Assembly: GCF_014529535.1 (NCBI RefSeq)
Contig: NC_050738.1
Coordinates: 14,400,062 to 14,464,061 of the forward strand
Direction: 5' to 3'
DNA: 64,000 bases
DNA from: Bradysia coprophila
Taxonomy: Eukaryota > Arthropoda > Insecta > Diptera > Sciaridae
The first letter of the stretch is position 1; every line of letters begins with the position of its first letter. The position numbers and the translations under genes are program-made. Below, piece after piece: positions 10,907-24,500 of this stretch. The notes beneath the pieces are model-generated. The model was not told the DNA's origin. It saw nothing but the letters and a program-made list of their open reading frames with translations, and searched no databases.

Positions 10907-13900
10907 GACGAGAAGGAAAACTAATTCAAATTTTTCTTTTGTTCTCTTGTCAAGTTTGACAGTATAACCAAAAGAAAAAATTCGAATTTGGTCTTCATAG
11001 TACTGTAAAAACGATTTTCCGCAGCGACATAACCTCAAGGGGAAGCGAGATAGGGCCATAACTTAAACAATTTTTATGCACACTTTTCACAATGACATAA
11101 ACAAGTATAAACAGTTGTGAATGTATATGTGGATCAGCTGAAAAACAGTTGAAATTTCCCTGCTTCTGACTGTAGCATAAAATTACAAACGTGTTTTCGA
11201 CTCATATTTGTAATCTCACATCTAGAATGTAAAACAACACAATTACGATATACCTAATCGAATACACCAATTTTCAGGCGTTGGTTGTAATAGTATTCCA
11301 ATATTAACATATCAAACTGAAGAAGGGCTTTGTATCTACATGCTACAATGCTAAAAGTATTTTAAAGGAAATCCGAAGATTCCTCTTTGTTGATATTAAG
11401 TTCCACAATATCTCACAATAACAGTTTTGATGTTTTTACTCGGTTATAATAACGTAAATAATAGAAGTTACCCACCCCTCACTGATAATAAAAAATCACC
11501 AAATTTCCTTATCTTCCTGTCTAATAACCAAGAAACATTAAAATGGTTTTGCAATAATATTTAGTTGAAAACCACAAATCATATTGCAGAGAATTCCAAA
11601 ATTAATTTCGAATTCAAATAGAGTATCACAAAAGGTACGTAAATGTACAACTGCAAAACTTAAGCTTCGACAGGGCCCATTTTCCTCGATTCGAGAATGT
11701 CGAATTTCTCAAAGTTTTCTTAACTTTCTTGTAGATCACATAACTTGCAAGTGCCAATATTTCTAACATATTTTGGTTCTGTGGAATATTCCAGTAAGAG
11801 ATTCTCTTCAAAATATGCCCTGAACTCCGCACACAGAATACGAAAAGCTGAAAATGTTCGTATTAATTTTATAATTGTATACAAATCCAAGCATACGAGT
11901 TGGTATAATATAATTGTATTTCACGCCTATAAGCAAAAACGTTGAAAAGAAAGAAGTTTTAATTAAATGGGGAATGTTATGAGGGTAATAAAAACCGCAT
12001 TAAATTAAATATTATACCGGCATAATAAAAAAAAATATGTGAAGGTGGTAAATGAATAAATCTAGCAACAAGAAGCTGCGAAATTTGGACAAATTTGTTT
12101 TATGTCACCGTAATTCTTTTAATACATACTTATAATTATTCATTTCCATTAAAATAGACACCGGGACTGGCACATTTTCAGTCAACCAAATGAATGAAGG
12201 GTCGAACGGAACCGTTCTGTTGGAATGGTTTTACTGTTGCTAGAAATGAGCTCCACAAACATGAAAGTAATATTTGCTTAATATCAAAATTATTTATCTT
12301 CTACTTACATTGATTACCACTCTGATAAAATGTTTGCTGTAGGTACTTTAGGCATTTATAACAAGGTTTGAAAATTAAGAACCGAAGCAATTCTGGCGTT
12401 ACGTCATACGACAAATAACATTTACATAAGGAAGGGTGAGAGGAGGACGATGAAAAAAGGAAAATTTATGTAAATAGAGATCTACAGCCGAAACAGCCGC
12501 TCTTATTCGATATATGTTGGGTAAGGGAAGTTCTGTTTATTATTCCTATGCCACAATATTTTAGAGTGCACCCCACTTGAAAGATGCTTTAACGATGGAA
12601 ACACGTTTCCCGGCCCATTACGAAACATTTATTGATAACACAATGTACTGATGACCGATAAAATTAATCAGTCTGGGTCTGGGTCTGGTCTACGTTTTCA
12701 TCTGCCTTTTCTTAGACTGGTGGTGTCTGTGTTTGAAGAGTATTTAAGGAACAAGAAAATGATCTCAATTGTAGGAAAATATATGTAGGCTTCCTATTGT
12801 TATAGAAATTTAAACTATCATTAAAGTGAATGACCTACACAAATCTGCAAGAGAGATATTAATTATTGTAATAACTCGAATTACACATATAATACTACCC
12901 TATAAATGGTTGATTAAAGACGGGCCTGGGAAGGATGATTATGGCTCGGTCGCGTTTTGTTTCCAACATCTTTTTAACATTGAATTAATATTACGATAAA
13001 TAAGTAACACAGTTCCATTCATTCATTCATTTTACGTGGCGACTGTAATACCAATTTTAACAATAATATGAATCTGATGTGAATAAACAAACTCTCGGAA
13101 AATTTACATTTTCACAGACCTCTGTGACTTCAGTTTTCAATCCGGTTTTTCCAAAGTTAATTGAGTAAAAACAATATCCCTTTTGAAAGGTAGATGGGAT
13201 TGACAAAACTTTTACTTGCATAGGATATACAATGTGGAGGAAAACTATATGCGAAACGGCTGGGCTCAAATGTCTGAAACCCTAAAAGAAAACGAAAGTT
13301 CTTTGTATGTGCGCACGTTATTTAGTCGAAACTGGGTACTGTTTGTTGTGTACATAATGGACAAAGAAGTCAAACAGGAGTGTTTCATTCTTTAGTCAAC
13401 CAAACTTTTGTCACAAACGTTAATAATGCCTCAAAGTAATGGAGTAGGTAGTATATGGTAGTATACTGTAAAATTTCACATAACTGTTACCGTGACTCGT
13501 CTGGCAATAAGTTACGTTTAAATGTTATTACGATTGTAACTTTATTCATCGTTGCTAATCCGACCAAAAGTTAGTTTTGGTGGTTTTTCAGCATTACTAA
13601 CACGAAAATTAAATTTATGTATTCCATTTACAAAGTCATTCCATTCGAAACGAAACATTTAATAGACTCCATAATAGGTTAGCATGTTACATTGAGATAT
13701 TGAAATTTTATCTTTAAATCAGAAATGAATTTACTCGCGAAGATTAAACTGTACTGAATATACCTGCTCCAACAGGGTTATAAACGGTATTTTAATGAGA
13801 CTCCAGTTCAGTTCACGGCAGAAATTCAACTTCAATGATATATACTAAAACCAATTTTGAAAGGAAATAACTTTACAAAACATTTTCTATTAAGTTTATA

Positions 13901-14645
13901 AACTTTTGATGACCTATTACGTTTTAGAGTCTGTGAAATTTAACGACAAGGTGTCTGTTGAAATGATAGACTTTTCATATTCGCATAATAAAATTTTGAA
14001 GAGGAGGCGGATGATCGATCGTTTTCTCTTCAATTTTTTTTTTTAATTGAAAACTTTATCTCCGTAAAATATTTTCAAATTAATCAATCAAAATAGTAAC
14101 ACACAGCCACAAGCTGCAGTCAAGTAGTACATTATCAACAAGCAATTATGTACGAAAAACATGGCTATATGTAATCTTTGGTATAAGCAATAATCTAAGT
14201 CAGTATTGAGCGTGTAAATCAAATATTGATTAATCAATGAACAATTTCTGTTGTTGACACATTTATCATTATTTTGGCGGTAAATGTTCTCGTTGAACGG
14301 ATGCGGATTATGCATATAAATGTTTGGGATAAATGAATATTTTAACTCGTTTGGTTTAATATAGTCGAGTATTCGAATAGTGTATGTACTTGATAAGGTG
14401 TGTAGCAAATGTATAAGCAATCAGTAGCAATAATTCAAAAAAAAATGTTTTTATAACAATTCAACTAAAAAATTCTAATCTATCTTCGGGAGTACCTCTG
14501 TAGATGGCATACAAAGCTAAAAGCATAGTTATATCTGTTGCTTTTAAATTCTTTTTTGTCTTAGCGAAATGCACTGCTCGCTCACGGCTTTAAGCTTCCC
14601 ACACCCACTAATAAAAATAAAAATGTTTCGGAAGGCACAGGTACA
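10907..14645. other. AT-rich DNA with small inverted repeats, no gene seen
   Basis: A palindromic stretch at 10920-10985 pairs ATTCAAATTTTTCTTTTG with its inverse. About 11095-11172 resembles the right half of the MITE at 37378-37591 (GTGGATCAGCTGAAAAACAG and a CTG|TA end at 11172). Simple repeats include TCTGGG near 12668 and ATTC near 13018. No coding exon is supported. Confidence 0.4.
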
Positions 14646-15528
14646 TATATGGGTAACTCCAGGGTTAGTTGAGTTACCAATTTCGTCATTTCTGTGAGAC
14701 ATAAAGTTATTGTGTTGGCTATGCTTTGCGGTCACAAATCAGTCTATAAATTTTCTAACACTCAGGAGTGCTTTCATGCCAACAAGAATTGGAATTTTTT
14801 AGCCTGCGAAGTGTGACTTGTGTGATCGAAGAAGTCGGCGGTTAGTTGCGTTACACGTTTGTGACTTTTCGAATATTTCACCAAATGTAAACTGATTTCT
14901 GTAAACGTTTTGAAACCTGAAAGCTATGGTCAAGACGCGCAGTTTAAGCCCAATATGAGGTCGGTAGCCCAAAATTTGTGGGAGATATGTCTTTAAAAGT
15001 GATATTTTTCGGCGGTCATTAATAGCCAGAAATTTTTTTTTCTCGAAATTGGTGGTTGTTGCCCCACAGAAAATGTTGCTTTGGCTCAAAACCGTTTAAA
15101 AAAATGCTTACAAAATTTTTTCGAGATAACCTCGAAGAGTCAAAATTTGAGGATGACACTTATCACCACTGGAAAGCTATTTTCACCTACTTCACTCACC
15201 CAACTAGCCTCACCGAGCCAAAGTTATTTTTCTCGTGAAGTCATATCCTGTAGCTTTCGAATGACACCGATCTTCAGTTTTTATGAGAAAAAATGTAATT
15301 TTGGCAATGTTTGGGTCGAGGTGATTTCACCTAACTTCGAAGCAGAATGAACCAAAAATCTTATGAAAATTTAATTTCGTGTCATTTGGTGCACTTTTTG
15401 GTCATATCTCCCCGAGACGTTATGACAATGAATTCATATTGGTGTCAAACTACGCGTCTTCTCAACAGCTTTCAGCAAAAAAAAAGTTTAGTGAAATCAA
15501 CTAGAAATTAGCTGGAATTACCCATATA
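14646..15528. repeat. Degenerate inverted-repeat element, ~0.88 kb
   Basis: The ends match inversely as TATATGGGTAA(C/T)TCCAG. Internal inverted similarity includes a GAAAGCT...AAGACGCG(C/T)AGTTT block at about 14920 and its inverse near 15460, and GGGAGATATG on both sides. Several short frames are open but mutually overlapping and unrecognised. No clear target duplication; boundaries are approximate. Confidence 0.45.
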
Positions 15529-18500
15529 CATAATCTACTATTATTAAAAACGCAGCCAAAGTGCAAGCTTAAATATTACACAATTTGTACTGATAAAACT
15601 GCATTAGCTGAGTCATGATTTTTCCAACGAATTTTGCAGAACTTAACGTTGGAATTTGCTGATAATATTTTATGAATTCCATTTCAAATAAATAATACTT
15701 AGTTACAATCGCTAAATTTAGAATTTACCTGCTGTAAAAATCAACAGACGGAGATTAGGCTTTTGTAGATTCCTTGTGAGTTAAATTAAATGAAACATGG
15801 ATGGCAATGAAGCTCTGCAAACATAATATTCCGATTGGCTGTTATAGTTATGCATGCTGTTCGACAACAAAATATAATTGCACTGAGCTTAATGAGTGGA
15901 ATATATGAAGATACAAATATTATGTTCTAACTAAATGTGAAATGAATGGTAATTTCTTTCCGAAAAAAACTCGGAATGATTCCAATTTGGTTCTTGGACC
16001 GTAACATTGTGAAGATAGGTCATCATTAAATACATCCAAACTATATTTATTTGCACAACTCATTACGTGGAATTTTAATGTAAAAGCTTATGTGTAGTTT
16101 TGGTCGAACTACATCATATATACGTTAGGTGTATACTTTATATGAAACATGATTTATCCACCTATTCTTTTCCGGAGTCGAATGAATGTAGCCGCTATAG
16201 AAAATCCGACATGAAAATTAAATATCGCAGCGAATAGGTACGTAAATCATTTCAGCTTATAGTTGTGTATAACAGACATTATGAATGTTGTCTTTACCAC
16301 CTTTACCCTGAAGTATGACAATAGTTATTTCCCTAACGCATGCTCGCCTCCGGCTCACGCTGGAAATCTCTCATTCGCTAAAAAAGACTTTCGGTATAAG
16401 TTAGGAACAACGTTTTTCCTAAACGATGTTACAAATACGAGACAAAGTCGCGATATTTCTACAGTAGTTAGGAAAAAAAAACATTAAACAAACCAAAAGC
16501 TTGTCGATTTAATCCACAACGATATGGTAAAATTGCTGATGTACCGTTGTCAAGGGATTTTTCTCTCATTGTTTGTTGAGGATGATAATAAAGGATCGTC
16601 GTCTGAAAGTATGTACCTTTGCCATCGCATAGAACTGACTCTGTCATTGCTAAATTAAATTAGCTTACATTGCGTCCTATTAAATTAGATTCTTTCTTTT
16701 ATTAAATTGAAAATAATGTACGTACAATGTTGTAATACAAAGAATGCAATAGGTACGTTGCGCAAATCCAATATAATTTATTAAGTCGACTTATAAGTTG
16801 AAAATTATAAATCATATTTCAGTATATCTTGTAGCGTTTGAATTAAAGTTTCCAACTTATCTACAAGCTATTCTACATTTGCGCAACACTTCTAATAACA
16901 ACAGTGAAATTGAGATTGTAATTGCGAAACAATTCTAGTATTTGATATATTTTGTATTTGTGGAGTGGTTTTCTGTTTCTGTTTCGAAAGGGTTTCTGTT
17001 TCGAAAGGTGTAGAAATATATCATCCAACCCATCGCAAAATAAATTTTCTCTTAAAACAAAATCCACTATTTCATTTTCCAAGTGGGTCAGAAACCGAAA
17101 GCTAATTGTAAATTGCAAATATTTGCAATGTAACCAGCAGCTACACACTATGCATGGGACAGGGACACCAACGAATTGGGTACGTGTGATATTTCTAGTG
17201 TATCAATTTTAATACGAATAGCATGCAGCTGTGTGAACGAATTCCAATCATAGATATTGTTCATTCATCAAATAAATTTCGAGATCAGAAAGTCAAAAGC
17301 TTTTAGATATCAAATAAGTGGTAGGTTACTTCTACCAATACTTTCAATTTAATCAATAGTGAACTCTGAGATACCTCTCCAATTGTAGAGTTAATTAAAT
17401 TACAAAACGTATTCGTAGACTAGATATAACAAAAACATACCCAACTTTTCAACGAAAAAGCTATTATCATACGATTATACAGACTACACCAAGTCTATTC
17501 CAATATAATCATCTCTATAGTCAGTCTATAAAAATTAGTCGTTGCAATCTTATTATCTTTACCATGCGATAATGAGTTGTTATTCGGTTCATTTTGAAGT
17601 TCCAATAATATTTAACGATGACGGGTAGCAAAACAGTAGCTTATCAGCTACGAATGTAGATTCAGAATATTGATATTATGGTCAAATTGGCTTAAAACAT
17701 TTTAATCGGGGGGATTTTATGAAGTGTATTGGTAATTGTTGAATGAAAAGCCAGATACGTTTCGGCAATGGAACGTGTATAACAATGATAATTTGAAACT
17801 GTGAATTCGAATGAAAATTATGTGCACACAGAACGAGAATAGTTAATTCCCGGTATTAAATAAGAGTTCAAGTGAAGGTAAATCGCGGGTAAATTCAAAG
17901 GTTAATTCGTTACTGTACCAAGTCATGCAGAAGTATCAGTACTTTGCAGCATACTAATAGTACACTGATGAACCTAATATGAAGAAATAAATTAACGATT
18001 ATAGCAAAGGTATAGCAACGCTAAACGTGCCTGTTCCACATACACGTATCGGTAATGTTCGTTCGTCATTAAATTGTTTTATTAATGTAATTTGAGCACA
18101 TTATATATTTTTATGGGAATAACCTTAAATAAAAGAAAATTTATGTTTTTCTTTGAATGTAAAGTCATTGTTCTTTTTTCTAAATTACCAATTTAAAATT
18201 AAATTTTAAGTTAAAAAAACGCTTGAAAACAATCTGGTACAGCTAAGTAACTGCACAGAACATGCAAAGTTCATTCAAATATTATTTATCTGCAGACTTA
18301 GTATAATAAATAATAAATTGATAAATGCACCTCGTCAGATAAATACGTTAAGGTTCGATCAATTGCCTCGTAATCATATAATCCCTCAAATAAAAAGATT
18401 AATCGAATTGACTCGTCATTTTTGCTTGTCACATAGCTGTAAATCATCAATGGTCCGATCGTTATTTTTTTTTAAATATTTTCCAATTGACATTTATGGA

Positions 18501-21500
18501 GTAGTATTTCGACGGAAGGAAAGACGAAAAGTGGATTTCCAACGATTGTACATGCAGTTTGTACAACTTTTGTATAATTTGCACCATAACTCATGCTGAC
18601 AGACAAGAGTTCAAGTATCTCTGTATAGGCACTGATATCGTTGGATTCTTCGTCAGTGACATCCGAAGTAACATCCACCGAATATTAACTGAATGAGGAT
18701 TTCTGTTTTAACCTAATAATAATATAATATTAAGAAGAACAGCGCAAGAACTATTTTTTCGACGATGAATTTATTGAATTAGCCTGTTTTTCACGGCAAG
18801 CATATGACCAGTATTATTATCGGGTCTATTACTCCCATCGATCAAAGTATGTTATATCTTGTACTTCCAAAGGACCATATTACCCAGAGCTTGTCATTAT
18901 TTTTGTATTGGGAACCCTAGTGATGGGATGTTTGTTTCCAAGATGACAATTTCAGATCTTTTTTCTTATTATTCAAATATTTTATTGACTTCAGAACTCC
19001 ATTTGATATTTTAAGAAGGCTAGTTAGCGTATCAATTGTTCGGGCAACAACATATTCCTAAATGTAAGAAGTAAAACCATGAACACTCCTGCTTAAATGG
19101 AAATAGCACAGTGAAATACTTCACGTAAACCTGATCGTTCATAAGATTACCAAGTACGTGACCAGTATATTTTCCATAAGCCAACACTATACTCTGACAA
19201 TCTACTTCCGAATAACCAATACAAATACGGATTTTCGTTCAGCTGACTGGCTGACTCATAATAGTGTTAGGAGAACGAAAATCGGATAAACCAATTTTCT
19301 GAGCAATACAAATTCCAACAATAAACAATATCTGAAATAAACATCTTTTGCTGTTAAATTGAAAATGGTTTTCGCTACCTACAACAATCCAACCAAGAAA
19401 TTAGCTACAATGCTGAACCAAATCAGATTGATCAATCAAAATGTTTTCAATGAAATAAACCTTTTTAATCTAAATATCGTTTTAGCTGTAAATTTTCCTT
19501 GTTGATTACAAAGTAACAACCAGCAGCAACAACAACAAAGAAATAATAAATAAATTGATTCGTTATTTCAATGATTGATAACACTACCTTATTATAAATT
19601 TATTATGAGAAAGGTATTGCCAATAGTAATCAAAGACCCTTGAATATGTACGAATTCAAACCGTTTGGTTGGTTGTAAATAACCGCTTCAGAGTGATAAC
19701 ACAAATACCACAATCAAGACCAGTTGCCTAGGGATTTTGTTGCGTTATGGACACAGGATCGAACGAATTTCATGATTCTTGGATAAATGAGCAATTAGTT
19801 GTGTAAGTTACAGATGCACAAACGTATATTCACAATTGAAGCCATAATTTTGAGGAAAATTCTAGATCAGTACAGAGATGGCTGTTATGATACACCTACT
19901 ATTCGGTTTGAATATATTCCACTCATGTCGAGGTCACTTCAAACATTTTAATAGTAAACAATATTTCATACAAATGAGACAAGTTATGAATGGAAAAATT
20001 GAAGAAGAAAATACAGTCGTTTAGACTTATATATTGTGATGTAAGTTTATCAATAACATTAGAAGTGGATACGTGAATATAAAATCTGGACTCACTTCGA
20101 TTAAACGATAACGTGATAATTGGCATTGATAATTTTTACAGCAAATATTTTTCTTTATTGTTCGACAACGTCTAGGTAATTGGGTCATCGGTGTTTAAAG
20201 TAGATGAAAGAGAAATTATTACGAATGACGAATCATTTATACGTTTTTGCGATACTATTGCGTTGTTCCAATAAATCGGAAGAAAATCTTGTTAGTTATT
20301 AGGATTAACCTTAAAATGGTAGCAATTATTAACTAATTCACATACAACGCGTAAAAGTGAAAGATGTGATTAGTCACAAACTGTGTGAATGGTCACGACG
20401 AGCCATACGTGCAATGAACTTGATAGACAAGTTTTGAAACATTAAGCAACCACACTGCAAATATGACAAAAATAGTTATTTACATGAAATTTTCTAGGGT
20501 CGAAAGTGGCTTATTACACACCTAGGGAGAACAAAAAAGTTCGTTTGAGTTGAGGAATGCATTACAAAACTCGGGACAAACGATGAAAAGTCTCCTTTAT
20601 GTTTGTTAATTCACGTTGGCGTCGCCCCTGGTCATCCCTTGTTGTTGATCGGAGGCGAGGCTGAGGTCAATAATCACACGGAAACGAGACGAGAATATGT
20701 AATTTACTTAACTTCTTCGACGGTAAATTGATGTTTTTAGGTGAAATAAATTATGACTAGCCAAAGTTTGACCAGGTACACACTTTTGACCTTATTTCCC
20801 TCTCTGACTGTTTAATATTGATAAACAGGAATAAGATACGGTCAAAGAACTTCGCCACCATGTTTTAACACAGTTGGTTTTGATGTGAGGATCGTATGTG
20901 AAATGACAACTAACTGACTGGTTCATTACATTTACATAGTACTTACTTCAAATATAATTCAACCGCGTAAGCTTTTTAGGTCATACTACAAGTAAAGGGG
21001 AAAGTACCGCGGCGTTTCAGTTATTGAATTTTCAAAATTTATGGAAAATAATTGTTTCACCTCTCCAGGTCTATAATATTAATCGAGTGTATATGTGAAA
21101 TTTAAGCACTGTGTAATTATCATCAGTCATCACTGAACCTTTTTAAAAACTCAATACGATTCACGACCTTGAAAGCTGAATCAAAACAGTAAAAAGTTCG
21201 GGATTGATTTTGTTGGGCTCGGAATTTTTTCACAATTTTCGTAATTTTCGGAATTAAAATTCTCTAAAGTAAGCCCAACTTGGGCTGAACACTGAAGATT
21301 AGAAATTACCATTTTGCTATTGCACCAGTTACACAATGGTATGTTTCACTTGCAGTTTCTACTTACTATAGAAACATACGATAATTCTAAGCAATGCATT
21401 TCATCTAACATCGAGGCCCTTTTTTTAAATTTATATTTAACACGGCGTCAACAGTCACATGTTCTCTGTTGCATAAGTAAAACTTTAAATTATTAACAGC

Positions 21501-24500
21501 ATTACACAATTGTATACGATTCACACTAAGATGGTAAGATGTAAGGTTTTGGGAATGGTTTCAAATTTGAATTTTTTGATTTGTTGTTAATTTAACTTTC
21601 ACAATTTTAATTAAATTAAAATGCCATTTCATTAATTATTATTGTCAACACAAAACCGAAAAATCAAAATCAATTTTGGACATCATGGCATAGGTATACT
21701 TCCATAAAAATAATAATTCTCAATTGACAAGCGAATATATACCAAAAGAATTTGGTATATGCCATCCCATCCCATTGAACAATTATTCGAGTCATGTGAT
21801 ACACATTACATTAATATATTTGTATTATTTATTATGACATTAAAAAAATGCTTTATGCTACATTATGCGGTAGTTTTCAATTGTAACTAATTTGTACATA
21901 TAAACACAGGCAGTGGCAGATCACTTTTCATTTATAAAAAAAATATATAAAAATCCCGATGTCTATCAAAAGTAATTTAAAAATTATATTTTTGTTTATT
22001 AATTAATAGCGAGGGCCTATAATTTATATGTGCGATGTGTGTTTGTTGATGATTTTTTGTTTGCATTAAATTTTGATTTCGATAATTATTTCATTAAGCA
22101 AAAATGTCAACAAAGCTATTTCATGTGATGTCGATGTCTATTTGCATACAAATGATTGATTAAAAATTTTGATTTATTTCACGATTTTGTTCAACATTTT
22201 ATTTATCTCTCACAGTCGACCGGTCACATGGTTGTGTTTTTTTTTTTATAAAAAGATGAAAACAGAAACATTAAAAAAATGAATTAAATGTCGAATCGTT
22301 AAGCAACTGATGTTACAATTTAATTGAGGGCAATGATTCGCGTGATCAAAAGGAAACTTCGAGGAAGTTAATACAACTGTTTACCGCTATTAAGAATTTT
22401 GTTTCCATTCGATCTGGACTACAGCCGATTCGAAACAGAATAACGCTAATAAAATCGTGTAATAAAAGGTTTGAATGATGTCGATCTTAGTAAATTTTGC
22501 GTTAGATCATCAAACATAATTTTATAATTACGACCAATCTGGTATTTTCGTTGGTTACTCAATGTGTTAATTTTTTCCTTGTTATCATTATCAACAAGTA
22601 AGTGATAGACAAACAGAAATGCTTAGATTCGACATTTTTTTAATTAAATCTTTTCTTGGACAGAAAACCCTGTCTTTCACAGTGAACAAAAACTACATTT
22701 ATTGCTTCTCGTTGAATGAATATCATTAACGATGAATCCATTTTTTGTACAAAACTGAAATTATAATTGTTTATCATGCATCAGGTGCTCCGTTTGTAGG
22801 TGTTGTATGAATTATAAAATTATACATTTCCGGCTAGAGTTCAAATGAAATTTAAACAAAAAAAAAAAGAACTAACGAAAAATGGTAAAGTTATGAATGT
22901 ACCAAATTGAATCAACTCGGAATTATTATTCAAAGCGCGTTGAATGTGTTTAAAACAATTGCATTATGTTTCACTATTTTCGTTTTATATCGTGGAAGTA
23001 ATCAACAAATAATGCCACAAACAATAGGTGTAAACACTGTTAAGCTTTTTAAATCCCCCAACTCAAATTCATATTTAATGGTCAGCACTTGAAGAATTCT
23101 GTGTGTTTTTTTTCGTTCATACCTCTAAATGCTTCGCCTTCAATTAATATAATCCGAAATGAGGAATAAACCTTTACTGTGTACTGTATTCCAAATTACT
23201 GGAACTTAACTTGTCACAACAGCAAACTAAAATTTTGTACTGAAATACTTTTCCACCACGGTCAAGACTTATATAGATTTTTGTAGTGCTAATACGTTAA
23301 ATAAACTAAAGTTCGATTTGCGATTGACTACCACACTAACTTGACTTAAGTCGCTGTTTCGCTGTTTATATATTTAATATATTTATATAGATGTGACGAC
23401 TCGTATATATATACATTAGTATGCGATTGGTTTGATAAAAACATTATTCATTGAACAATGTGTAGTATCAGAGGACGCAGACAGTAGTATATGTATGATT
23501 GCCGAAAAGAAAATTGATTAATAAAGTCGTTGTAGCGTGTGATTGTTATGATTGTAAAGATGTCCCAAACGTGGATCGTAAATTCAGTTTTAACTCATTC
23601 ATCTGCTTGTTTGTTTTATCTGAATGGATAACTTAAAAACAGTATTTTATAGCATTGTCGTCTAAACGGTTCATTATATGGATGAAATTAGCTAAAGTTT
23701 TCTTAGAAAAATTTTGTGACAAACAAAAAATAATCTGTAACAAATACCTCCCGGGACTTCAAACAAATTTTCGTAAAACTTACTGCACTACGTCAAGTTT
23801 CAGGTATACCTGAAATTTTCATTAAATTTTGCAGGTAGATTTAAAGTCTCACTTGGTTTAATAGCCTCACTGCAGCACTAAAACTCATAGGTCAGGTATC
23901 TTTTTCTTACATATATACCCGAGTTTTAATATAATTTCAAAGGATTTTTTATTGTTTTACGAGAAGTTAGTTACGTACTTCAAATACAGTATTTACACCG
24001 TTTACACTATATTTCACTCACTTCATTTTCTTAGGATTTCACTAGGAAGGTAAATAATCAGTGGGTAGCTATTACAGGGATAAGTTCAACAGAAATCACC
24101 TAGAAGCCTCGTCTTTAGTACGGCAAGCTTAATTAATTTTATAATTTAATAATAAAGTACAGACTAAATGCAATACAATAAACCGTCAATGGAATAATTT
24201 TTTTTTATTTCTAAAAACAGCCTTTTTATGCAATGAAAAGAACAATTTTCATCCGGCATTACCATTTAAAAGCAGCACATAATGGGTACGTGTTCTGTTA
24301 TATTTCAAAGGATAATTCACTTTTATCTTTTTCTTATTTTATCTTTTGATTCACAAAGGATTAAATTCATTCTAGCGAAGTGAATTTGTTTATCCCATTC
24401 AGTCAAAATGGTTTCATTCAATGAGATAATAGTAATAGTAACCACTATTATGTCATTGGTTTCATTGCACTTGATCACGGATCACAACAGCAATTCCTTG